This document shows, piece by piece, positions 9,300-19,700 of a DNA stretch of 64,000 nt. Origin of the DNA: Leptodactylus fallax (Eukaryota > Chordata > Amphibia > Anura > Leptodactylidae); NCBI GenBank assembly GCA_947044405.1, contig CAMRHE010000459.1:842501-906500 (forward strand), written 5' to 3'. The position numbers were made by a program, and so were the translations under genes. The notes under the pieces are model-generated. The model was not told the origin of the DNA. It saw only the letters and a program-made list of their open reading frames with translations, and searched no databases. Numbering within the stretch: the stretch's first letter is position 1; the number at the start of each line of letters is the position of its first letter.

Positions 9300-9519
9300 A
9301 TGGCGGCGGGTAACGATGACGACGAAGGCGGCGGCGGAGGGGACGGGGACCCCGAAGTGTGTGCGGGTGAGCAGTACGCGGGGCCCGGCGGGCGGAGGAG
9401 CCTGGACAAGGCCCTGGAGGAGGCGGCCAGTACCGGAGTGCTCAACCTGGCCGGGAGACGCATGAAGGAACTCCCCGGGAGCGCCCGAAACAGCGACCTG
9501 ACAGACGTCACCCGAGCGG
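9300..9519 (+). CDS. LRCH4: LRCH4 coding exon 1
   Basis: The exon opens at an ATG followed by an Ala/Gly/Asp/Glu-rich leader (MAAGNDDDEGGGGG) and then RRSLDKALEEAASTGVLNLA with GRRMKELPGSARNSDLTDVT. This matches the N-terminus of LRCH proteins (human LRCH4: RRSAERALEEAVATGTLNLS, RRLKHFP, YDLSDIT; memory). It ends CCCGAGCGG|GTGAGA in phase 1; the spare G joins exon 2 to make the Asp of DLSRN. Translated upstream, the frame stays open to about 9213 but without an ATG, so 9300 is the natural start, although its -3 position is not a Kozak purine. LRCH4 is a leucine-rich-repeat plus calponin-homology protein, reported in mammals as a membrane-associated scaffold. A homopurine tract begins about 35 bp past the donor. 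Confidence 0.88.
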
Positions 9520-9553
9520 GTGAGAACAGGGGCAAGGAGACCGCAGGGGGGCG

Positions 9554-10605
9554 GGGACAGAGGAGAGAATGGGGGGGGAGAGAGAGAGAATGGGGGGGGG
9601 GGGAGAGAGAGAGAGAATGGGGGGGGGAGAGAGAGAATGGGGGGGGGAGAGAGAGAGAGAATGGGGGGGAGAGAGAGAGGGGGGGGGGAGAGAGAATGGG
9701 GGGAGAGAGAGAGGGAGAGAATGGGGGGGAGAGAGAGAATGGGGGAGGAGAGAGAGAGAATGGGGGGAGAGAGAGAGGGGGAGAGAGAGAGAGAATGGGG
9801 GGGAGAGAGAGAGAGAATGGGGGGAGAGAGAGAGAGAATGGGGGGAGAGAGAGAGAATGGGGGGGAGAGAGAGAGAGAATGGGGGGAGAGAGAGAATGGG
9901 GGGGGAGAGAGAGAGAATGGGGGGGGAGAGAGAGAATGGGGGGGAGAGAGAGAATGGGGGGGGAGAGAGAGAGAGAATGGGGGGAGAGAGAGAGAGAATG
10001 GGGGAGAGAGAGAGAGAGAGGGGGGAGAGAGAGAGAATGGGGGGGGAGAGAGAGAGAGAATGGGGGGGAGGGGGAGAGAGAGAGAAGGGGGGGGGAGAGA
10101 GAGAATGGGGGGGGGAGAGAGAGAGGGGGGGGAGGGAGAGAGAATGGGGGGGGGGGGAGAGAGAGAATGGGGGGGAGAGAGAGAGAGAATGGGGAGAGAG
10201 AGAGAGAGAATGGGGGGGGAGAGAGAGAATGGGGAGGGAGAGAGAGAATGGGGGGGGGGAGAGAGAGATGGGGGGGGGAGAGAGAGAGAGAATGGGGGGG
10301 AGAGAGAGAGAGAGAGGGGGGGGAGAGAGAGAGAAGGGGGGGGGGGGAGAGAGAGAATGGGGGGGGAGAGAGAGAGAAGGGGGGGGGGGAGAGAGGGGGG
10401 GAGGGGGGGGGGGGGGGGGAGAGAGAGAGAATGGGGGGGAGAGAGAGAGAGAATGGGGGGGAGAGAGAGAGAATGGGGGGGAGAGAGAGAGAGAGGGGGG
10501 GGGGGAGAGAGAGAGGGGGGGAGAGAGAGAAGGGGGGGGGGGAGAGAGGAGGGGGGGGGGAGAGAGAGAGGGGGGGGGGGAGAGAGAGAGAGAGAGAGAG
10601 GGGGG

Positions 10606-10636
<31 letters not shown>

Positions 10637-11652
10637 AGAGAGAGAGGGGGGGGGAGAGAGAGAGAGGGGGGGGGGAGAGAGAGAGAAGGGGGGGGAGAGA
10701 GAGAGAAGGGGGGGGAGAGAGAGAGAGGGGGGGGGAGAGAGAGAGAATGGGGGGGGAGAGAGAGAGAGAATGGGGGGGAGAGAGAGAGAGAGAGAGGGGG
10801 GGGGGGGAGAGAGAATGGGGGGGGGAGAGAGAGAGGGGGGGGGGGGGAGAGAGAGAGAGGGGGGGGGGAGAGAGAATGGGGGGGGGGGGGGGGGGGAGAG
10901 AGAATGGGGGGGGGGAGAGAGAGAGAATGGGGGGGGGGGGGGAGAGAGAGAGAGGGAGAGAGAGAGGGGTGGGGGGGGAGAGAGAGAATGGGGGGGGGAG
11001 AGAGAGTGGGGGGGGGGGGAGAGGTGGGGGGGGGGAGGGAGGGGGGGGGGGGAGAGAGAGGGGGGGGGGGGGAGAGAGAGAGAGGGGGGGAGGGAGAGAG
11101 AATGGGGGGGGGAGAGAGAGAGGAGGGAGAGAGAGAGAGGGGGGGGGGGAGAGAGAGAGGGAGGGGGGGGGGGGAGAGAGAATGGGGGAGAGAGAGAGAG
11201 AGGGGGGGGGGGAGAGAGAGAGAGAATGGGGGGAGAGAGAGAGAGAGGGGGGAGGGAGAGAGGGGGAGGGAGGGAGGGGGGGGGGGGGGGGAGAGAGAAT
11301 GGGGGGGGGAGAGAGATGAGGTGGGGGAGAGAGAGGGGGGGAGAGAGAGAGAGAGGGGGGGGGGAGAGAGAGAGAATGGGGGGGGGGAGAGAGAGAGAAT
11401 GGGGGGGGAGAGAGAGAGAGGGGGGGGGGGAGAGAGAGAGGGGGGGGGGGGGGGGAGAGAGAGAGGGGGGGAGAGAGAGAGAGAGGGGGGGAGAGAGAGA
11501 GAATGGGGGGGAGAGAGAGAGAGAGGGGGGGGGGGGGGAGAGAGAGAGAGAATGGGGGGGAGAGAGAGAGAATGGGGGGGGAGAGAGAATGGGGGGGAGA
11601 GAGAGAGAGAATGGGGGGGAGAGAGAGAATGGGGGGGAGAGAATGAGGGGGG
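9554..11652 (+). repeat. 2.1 kb homopurine (G)n(GA)n tract
   Basis: The plus strand is built almost only from runs of G (5-15) and GAGAGAGA blocks, punctuated by AATGGG; the only T is in that AATGGG (plus two or three others). Unit length varies from about 15 to 40 bases, so this is imprecise slippage DNA and not a fixed minisatellite. It starts about 35 bp after the LRCH4 exon 1 donor. Sequence of this kind can form G-quadruplexes, triplex (H-DNA) and R-loops when transcribed from the plus strand. Very long open frames (Gly/Arg/Glu one way, Ser/Pro/Leu the other) are composition artefacts. Confidence 0.95.
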
Positions 11653-11975
11653 TTTAAAAGGGATAAAATAAAATGGGGGGAGCAGTTTCTCTCCTGATTG
11701 TATTTCCATGTCTTGTATATTGGGTAGGGGGCGCCTCTGCTGGTGTTTATACTGTACATAAGTAGCGGTCTTGTATACATTGTTGTGAGCTCTCGGTGTC
11801 ACCCGTGTCCTCTGCCAGCTGGGGGTTATCTGAGCCTGGGAAAAGCTGTACCCTGTGAAGTGTAGGAGACCTGACTGCTGCCTGTTCAGGGGCCCCAACC
11901 TAATGCCCCCCAGAGTAGCCTGCGTGTAGTTTGTATGTTGTTTGCATGTATTCCTGTCCCCACACATGACATACA
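11653..11975. other. LRCH4 intron 1 unique sequence
   Basis: About 320 bases of ordinary non-repeated intron between the purine tract and the Tc1-like element. No exon or RNA gene is recognised. Confidence 0.6.
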
Positions 11976-13470
11976 CAGTGCCTTGTAAAAGTCTTCACAC
12001 CCCTGAACTTTGTCACATTTTGTCACAACCACAAACTTCAATGTATTTTCTTGAGATTTTCAGTGATAACAACACAAAGTATCAGATAATTGTGAAGTGG
12101 AAGGAAAATGATACAAGGTTATCAAATCTGTAATCCAATAAGAATCTGACAAGTGTGACGTGCAAAAGTCTTCAGCCCCCTGTACTCCGATACCCCTAAA
12201 TATAATAAAGTGCCCACAATTGCCTTCAGAAGTCACTTAATGAGTTAATATAGTCCGGCTGTGTGTAATGTAGTCTCAGTATATACTCCTGTTCTGTGAA
12301 GGCCTCAGTGGTTTGTTACAGAACACTAGTGAACAAACAGCATCATGAAGACCAAGGAACTCACCAGACAGCTCAGAGATAAAGTGGTGGAGAAGTGTAA
12401 AGCAGGGTTAGGCTATAAGAACATATCCCAAGCTTTGAGCATCTCAAGGAGCTCTGGAGAAAGTATTCTACAACTGCAAACCTACCAAGACATGGCCGTC
12501 CACCTAAACTACCAGATCACTGAGCAAGGAGAGCGCTGGTCAGAGAAGCAGCCAAGAGGCCCATGTGGAGGAGCTGCAGAAATCCTCAGGTACAGGGAGA
12601 ATCTGTCCACAGGACAACTAGAAGTCACTGCGCACCCCACAAATCTGCCAATCTATATGGAAGAGCGGCAAGAAGGAAACCATTGTTGTAAGAAAGACAT
12701 AAGAAGTGGCGTCTGCAGTTTATGGCCACAAGTCATATAGGAGACACAGCAAACATGTGGGAGAAGGTGCTCTGCTCAGAGGAGGCCAAAGGTGGACTCT
12801 ATGGCCTAAATACAAAGTAACCCTGCTCATCCCCCTGAGCACCCCGTCATCCCCACTGTGACACATAGGGGGCAGCATCATGCTGGGGGGACAGGAAAGC
12901 TGCTCAGAGGGGATGGCAAGATGGAGGGAGCTAAATACAGGCCAATCCTGGAAGAAAACCTGAGACTGGAGGCTGCAAAAGAAGACTGGGAAGGAGATTC
13001 CAGCAAGACAATGACCCTAAACCTCCAGCCCGAGCTCCAGGGGAAGGTTTAGATGACAGAATATTCCGGGGTTAGACCCAGTCACAGGCCAGGCCCAAAT
13101 CCCATTGTACATCTGGGGCAAGACATGAGAATTACTGATCACAGACGCTCCATCCAATCTGGGGCAGAAATCTCATCTCTAGATGTGCAAAGCTGGAAGA
13201 GACCGAGCCCAAAAGACTCGGAGCTGGAATTGTGGCCAAAGGCGGCTCTACAAGGTATTGCTATAGGGGGCTGAAGACTTTTGCACGTCACACTTCTCAG
13301 ATTCTTATTGGATTACAGATTTGATGATCTTGTATTATTTTCCTTCCACTTCACAATTATCTGATACTTTGTTTTGTTATCACTGAAAATCTCAAGAAAA
13401 TACATTGAAGTTTGTGGTTGTGACAAAATGTGACAAAGTTCAGGGGTGTGAAGACTTTTACAAGGCGCTG
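11976..13470 (+). mobile_element. Tc1/mariner DNA transposon, inactive
   Basis: The 1495 bp element is bounded by CAGTGCCTTGTAAAAGTC on the left and its inverted copy (GACTTTTACAAGGCGCTG) on the right. Terminal inverted repeats are about 205 bp long (11976-12180 against 13267-13470), each also ending in the inner motif GACGTGCAAAAGTCTTCAG. TA follows on the right; on the left the TA is displaced by two bases. The transposase reads plus-strand: an N-terminal helix-turn-helix at 12345 (MKTKELTRQLRDKVVEKCKA, GLGYKNISQALSISRSSG), then remnants of the catalytic domain near 12870-13250 (GAKYRPILEENL, PGPNPIVHLGQDM, an aligned relic of SPDLNPIENLW.DL) in shifted frames with stops. It is inserted in LRCH4 intron 1. 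Confidence 0.92.
12345..13274 (+). pseudogene. Broken Tc1-like transposase
   Basis: The intact N-terminal part covers about 42 residues of the DNA-binding domain, after which the frame drifts. The DDE-domain remnants lie in at least two other frames separated by stops (about 12870-13050 and 13053-13274). An active Tc1 transposase is about 340 residues and would cut and paste the element at TA sites. This copy cannot code for one. It is flanked by well preserved inverted repeats, so it could still have been moved in trans in the past. Confidence 0.88.
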
Positions 13471-13542
13471 TATGTAGGGGCTGGAGATGAGACTAATGGT
13501 GGCAGCGGCTGCCCCGCACAATCCATATTATAATGCATTGAT

Positions 13543-13567
13543 CCCCTCCTCCTCCTCCTCCTCCTCT
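13543..13567. repeat. Short (CTC)n microsatellite
   Basis: About seven CTC triplets lie in intron 1, just after the transposon. Confidence 0.85.
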
Positions 13568-13734
13568 GCTAGGGTCAGTGACTCCCAGTTATTAAGGAAA
13601 TCCTGAATAGAGGGGACCGGCAGGTGTGCCCATCATCTGCAGCCGGCGGATACTGGGGGTTGTGCTGCCTGACATGGTGTCCTAGGGTCTGGATTCTGGA
13701 CACTTGCGGGGGTATTATTAATCTTCAGCACCGT

Positions 13735-16700
13735 CTCCTGGTCTGGTGGTTGTGGGCACTAGTGTACCCTGACATGGTGCCCGCTGCCGTACTACTGGTG
13801 TGGTGGTTGTGGGCACTAGTGTACCCTGACATGGTGCCCGCTGCTGTACTACTGGTGTGGTGGTTGTGGGCACTAGTGTACCCTGACATGGTGCCCGCTG
13901 CTGTACTACTGGTGTGGTGGTTGTGGGCACTAGTGTACCCTGACATGGTGCCCGCTGCTGTACTCCTGGTGTGGTGGTTGTGGGCACTAGTGTACCCTGA
14001 CATGGTGCCCGCTGCCGTACTACTGGTCTGGTGGTTGTGGGCACTAGTGTACCCTGACATGGTGCCCGCTGCTGTACTACTGGTCTGGTGGTTGTGGGCA
14101 CTAGTGTACCCTGACATGGTGCCCGCTGCTGTACTACTGGTGTGGTGGTTGTGGGCACTAGTGTACCCTGACATGGTGCCCGCTGCCGTACTACTGGTGT
14201 GGTGGTTGTGGGCACTAGTGTACCCTGACATGGTGCCCGCTGCCGTACTCCTGAGCTGGTGGTTGTGGGCACTAGTGTACCCTGACATGGTGCCCGCTGC
14301 TGTACTACTGGTCTGGTGGTTGTGGGCACTAGTGTACCCTGACATGGTGCCCGCTGCTGTACTACTGGTGTGGTGGTTGTGGGCACTAGTGTACCCTGAC
14401 ATGGTGCCCGCTGCCGTACTACTGGTGTGGTGGTTGTGGGCACTAGTGTACCCTGACATGGTGCCCGCTGCTGTACTACTGGTCTGGTGGTTGTGGGCAC
14501 TAGTGTACCCTGACATGGTGCCCGCTGCCGTACTACTGGTCTGGTGGTTGTGGGCACTAGTGTACCCTGACATGGTGCCCCCTGCTGTACTCCTGAGCTG
14601 GTGGTTGTGGGCACTAGTGTACCCTGACATGGTGCCCGCTGCTGTACTACTGGTCTGGTGGTTGTGGGCACTAGTGTACCCTGACATGGTGCCCGCTGCT
14701 GTACTCCTGGTGTGGTGGTTGTGGGCACTAGTGTACCCTGACATGGTGCCCGCTGCCGTACTCCTGGTCTGGTGGTTGTGGGCACTAGTGTACCCTGACA
14801 TGGTGCCCGCTGCTGTACTACTGGTCTGGTGGTTGTGGGCACTAGTGTACCCTGACATGGTGCCCGCTGCCGTACTCCTGGTCTGGTGGTTGTGGGCACT
14901 AGTGTACCCTGACATGGTGCCCGCTGCTGTACTACTGGTCTGGTGGTTGTGGGCACTAGTGTACCCTGACATGGTGCCCGCTGCCGTACTACTGGTCTGG
15001 TGGTTGTGGGCACTAGTGTACCCTGACATGGTGCCCGCTGCTGTACTCCTGGTCTGGTGGTTGTGGGCACTAGTGTACCCTGACATGGTGCCCGCTGCCG
15101 TACTCCTGGTCTGGTGGTTGTGGGCACTAGTGTACCCTGACATGGTGCCCGCTGCCGTACTCCTGGTGTGGTGGTTGTGGGCACTAGTGTACCCTGACAT
15201 GGAGCCCGCTGCCGTACTCCTGGTCTGGTGGTTGTGGGCACTAGTGTACCCTGACATGGTGCCCGCTGCTGTACTCCTGGTCTGGTGGTTGTGGGCACTA
15301 GTGTACCCTGACATGGTGCCCGCTGCTGTACTACTGGTGTGGTGGTTGTGGGCACTAGTGTACCCTGACATGGTGCCCGCTACTGTACTCCTGGTCTGGT
15401 GGTTGTGGGCACTAGTGTACCCTGACATGGTGCCCGCTACTGTACTCCTGGTCTGGTGGTTGTGGGCACTAGTGTACCCTGACATGGTGCCCGCTGCTGT
15501 ACTACTGGTCTGGTGGTTGTGGGCACTAGTGTACCCTGACATGGTGCCCGCTGCTGTACTACTGGTCTGGTGGTTGTGGGCACTAGTGTACCCTGACATG
15601 GTGCCCGCTGCTGTACTCCTGGTCTGGTGGTTGTGGGCACTAGTGTACCCTGACATGGTGCCCGCTGCTGTACTACTGGTGTGGTGGTTGTGGGCACTAG
15701 TGTACCCTGACATGGTGCCCGCTGCTGTACTACTGGTCTGGTGGTTGTGGGCACTAGTGTACCCTGACATGGTGCCCGCTGCCGTACTACTGGTCTGGTG
15801 GTTGTGGGCACTAGTGTACCCTGACATGGTGCCCGCTGCTGTACTCCTGCTCTGGTGGTTGTGGGCACTAGTGTACCCTGACATGGTGCCCGCTGCTGTA
15901 CTCCTGGTCTGGTGGTTGTGGGCACTAGTGTACCCTGACATGGTGCCCGCTGCTGTACTACTGGTCTGGTGGTTGTGGGCACTAGTGTACCCTGACATGG
16001 TGCCCGCTGCCGTACTCCTGAGCTGGTGGTTGTGGGCACTAGTGTACCCTGACATGGTGCCCGCTGCTGTACTACTGGTGTGGTGGTTGTGGGCACTAGT
16101 GTACCCTGACATGGTGCCCGCTGCTGTACTACTGGTGTGGTGGTTGTGGGCACTAGTGTACCCTGACATGGTGCCCGCTGCCGTACTCCTGAGCTGGTGG
16201 TTGTGGGCACTAGTGTACCCTGACATGGTGCCCGCTGCTGTACTACTGGTCTGGTGGTTGTGGGCACTAGTGTACCCTGACATGGTGCCCGCTGCTGTAC
16301 TCCTGGTCTGGTGGTTGTGGGCACTAGTGTACCCTGACATGGTGCCCGCTGCTGTACTACTGGTGTGGTGGTTGTGGGCACTAGTGTACCCTGACATGGT
16401 GCCCGCTGCTGTACTCCTGAGCTGGTGGTTGTGGGCACTAGTGTACCCTGACATGGTGCCCGCTGCTGTACTCCTGGTCTGGTGGTTGTGGGCACTAGTG
16501 TACCCTGACATGGTGCCCGCTGCCGTACTCCTGGTGTGGTGGTTGTGGGCACTAGTGTACCCTGACATGGTGCCCGCTGCTGTACTACTGGTGTGGTGGT
16601 TGTGGGCACTAGTGTACCCTGACATGGTGCCCGCTGCTGTACTACTGGTGTGGTGGTTGTGGGCACTAGTGTACCCTGACATGGTGCCCGCTGCTGTACT

Positions 16701-19700
16701 CCTGGTCTGGTGGTTGTGGGCACTAGTGTACCCTGACATGGTGCCCGCTGCCGTACTCCTGAGCTGGTGGTTGTGGGCACTAGTGTACCCTGACATGGTG
16801 CCCGCTGCTGTACTACTGGTCTGGTGGTTGTGGGCACTAGTGTACCCTGACATGGTGCCCGCTGCTGTACTACTGGTGTGGTGGTTGTGGGCACTAGTGT
16901 ACCCTGACATGGTGCCCGCTGCTGTACTACTGGTGTGGTGGTTGTGGGCACTAGTGTATCCTGACATGGTGCCCGCTGCTGTACTCCTGAGCTGGTGGTT
17001 GTGGGCACTAGTGTACCCTGACATGGTGCCCGCTGCCGTACTCCTGGTGTGGTGGTTGTGGGCACTAGTGTACCCTGACATGGTGCCCGCTGCTGTACTA
17101 CTGGTCTGGTGGTTGTGGGCACTAGTGTACCCTGACATGGTGCCCGCTGCTGTACTACTGGTGTGGTGGTTGTGGGCACTAGTGTACCCTGACATGGTGC
17201 CCGCTGCCGTACTCCTGGTGTGGTGGTTGTGGGCACTAGTGTACCCTGACATGGTGCCCGCTGCTGTACTCCTGGTCTGGTGGTTGTGGGTACTAGTGTA
17301 CCCTGACATGGTGCCCGCTGCCGTACTCCTGAGCTGGTGGTTGTGGGCACTAGTGTACCCTGACATGGTGCCCACTGCCGTACTCCTGGTGTGGTGGTTG
17401 TGGGCACTAGTGTACCCTGACATGGTGCCCGCTGCCGTACTCCTGGTGTGGTGGTTGTGGGCACTAGTGTACCCTGACATGGTGCCCGCTGCCGTACTCC
17501 TGGTGTGGTGGTTGTGGGCACTAGTGTACCCTGACATGGTGCCCGCTGCTGTACTCCTGGTCTGGTGGTTGTGGGCACTAGTGTACCCTGACATGGTGCC
17601 CGCTGCTGTACTACTGGTCTGGTGGTTGTGGGCACTAGTGTACCCTGACATGGTGCCCGCTGCTGTACTCCTGGTCTGGTGGTTGTGGGCACTAGTGTAC
17701 CCTGACATGGTGCCCGCTGCCGTACTCCTGGTCTGGTGGTTGTGGGCACTAGTGTACCCTGACATGGTGCCCGCTGCTGTACTCCTGGTGTGGTGGTTGT
17801 GGGCACTAGTGTACCCTGACATGGTGCCCGCTGCCGTACTCCTGGTGTGGTGGTTGTGGGCACTAGTGTACCCTGACATGGTGCCCGCTGCTGTACTCCT
17901 GAGCTGGTGGTTGTGGGCACTAGTGTACCCTGACATGGTGCCCGCTGCCGTACTCCTGGTCTGGTGGTTGTGGGCACTAGTGTACCCTGACATGGTGCCC
18001 GCTGCTGTACTCCTGAGCTGGTGGTTGTGGGCACTAGTGTACCCTGACATGGTGCCCGCTGCCGTTCTACTGGTCTGGTGGTTGTGGGCACTAGTGTACC
18101 CTGACATGGTGCCCGCTGCTGTACTCCTGAGCTGGTGGTTGTGGGCACTAGTGTACCCTGACATGGTGCCCGCTGCCGTACTACTGGTCTGGTGGTTGTG
18201 GGCACTAGTGTACCCTGACATGGTGCCCGCTGCCGTACTCCTGGTCTGGTGGTTGTGGGCACTAGTGTACCCTGACATGGTGCCCGCTGCTGTACTACTG
18301 GTGTGGTGGTTGTGGGCACTAGTGTACCCTGACATGGTGCCCGCTGCTGTACTACTGGTGTGGTGGTTGTGGGCACTAGTGTACCCTGACATGGTGCCCG
18401 CTGCCGTACTCCTGAGCTGGTGGTTGTGGGCACTAGTGTACCCTGACATGGTGCCCGCTGCTGTACTACTGGTGTGGTGGTTGTGGGCACTAGTGTACCC
18501 TGACATGGTGCCCGCTGCTGTACTACTGGTGTGGTGGTTGTGGGCACTAGTGTACCCTGACATGGTGCCCGCTGCTGTACTCCTGGTGTGGTGGTTGTGG
18601 GCACTAGTGTACCCTGACATGGTGCCCGCTGCTGTACTCCTGGTCTGGTGGTTGTGGGCACTAGTGTACCCTGACATGGTGCCCGCTGCCGTACTCCTGG
18701 TGTGGTGGTTGTGGGCACTAGTGTACCCTGACATGGTGCCCGCTGCCGTACTCCTGGTGTGGTGGTTGTGGGCACTAGTGTACCCTGACATGGTGCCCGC
18801 TGCCGTACTCCTGGTCTGGTGGTTGTGGGCACTAGTGTACCCTGACATGGTGCCCGCTGCTGTACTACTGGTGTGGTGGTTGTGGGCACTAGTGTACCCT
18901 GACATGGTGCCCGCTGCCGTACTCCTGGTCTGGTGGTTGTGGGCACTAGTGTACCCTGACATGGTGCCCGCTGCCGTACTCCTGGTCTGGTGGTTGTGGG
19001 CACTAGTGTACCCTGACATGGTGCCCGCTGCTGTACTCCTGAGCTGGTGGTTGTGGGCACTAGTGTACCCTGACATGGTGCCCGCTGCCGTACTCCTGGT
19101 CTGGTGGTTGTGGGCACTAGTGTACCCTGAAATGGTGCCCGCTGCTGTACTACTGGTGTGGTGGTTGTGGGCACTAGTGTACCCTGACATGGTGCCCGCT
19201 GCTGTACTACTGGTGTGGTGGTTGTGGGCACTAGTGTACCCTGACATGGTGCCCGCTGCTGTACTCCTGGTCTGGTGGTTGTGGGCACTAGTGTACCCTG
19301 ACATGGTGCCCGCTGCTGTACTCCTGAGCTGGTGGTTGTGGGCACTAGTGTACCCTGACATGGTGCCCGCTGCTGTACTACTGGTCTGGTGGTTGTGGGC
19401 ACTAGTGTACCCTGACATGGTGCCCGCTGCTGTACTACTGGTCTGGTGGTTGTGGGCACTAGTGTACCCTGACATGGTGCCCGCTGCCGTACTCCTGGTG
19501 TGGTGGTTGTGGGCACTAGTGTACCCTGACATGGTGCCCGCTGCTGTACTACTGGTCTGGTGGTTGTGGGCACTAGTGTACCCTGACATGGTGCCCGCTG
19601 CCGTACTCCTGAGCTGGTGTTTGTGGGCACTAGTTTACCCTGACATGGTGCCCGCTGCTGTACTACTGGTGTGGTGGTTGTGGGCACTAGTGTACCCTGA

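Noticed and set aside
9213..11976. Gly/Arg/Glu-rich plus-strand and Ser/Pro/Leu-rich minus-strand frames of 600-830 codons running from LRCH4 exon 1 into the purine tract.
   Set aside because: Exon 1 ends at a clear GTGAGA donor in the phase needed by exon 2. The remaining frame is a composition effect of G/GA runs.
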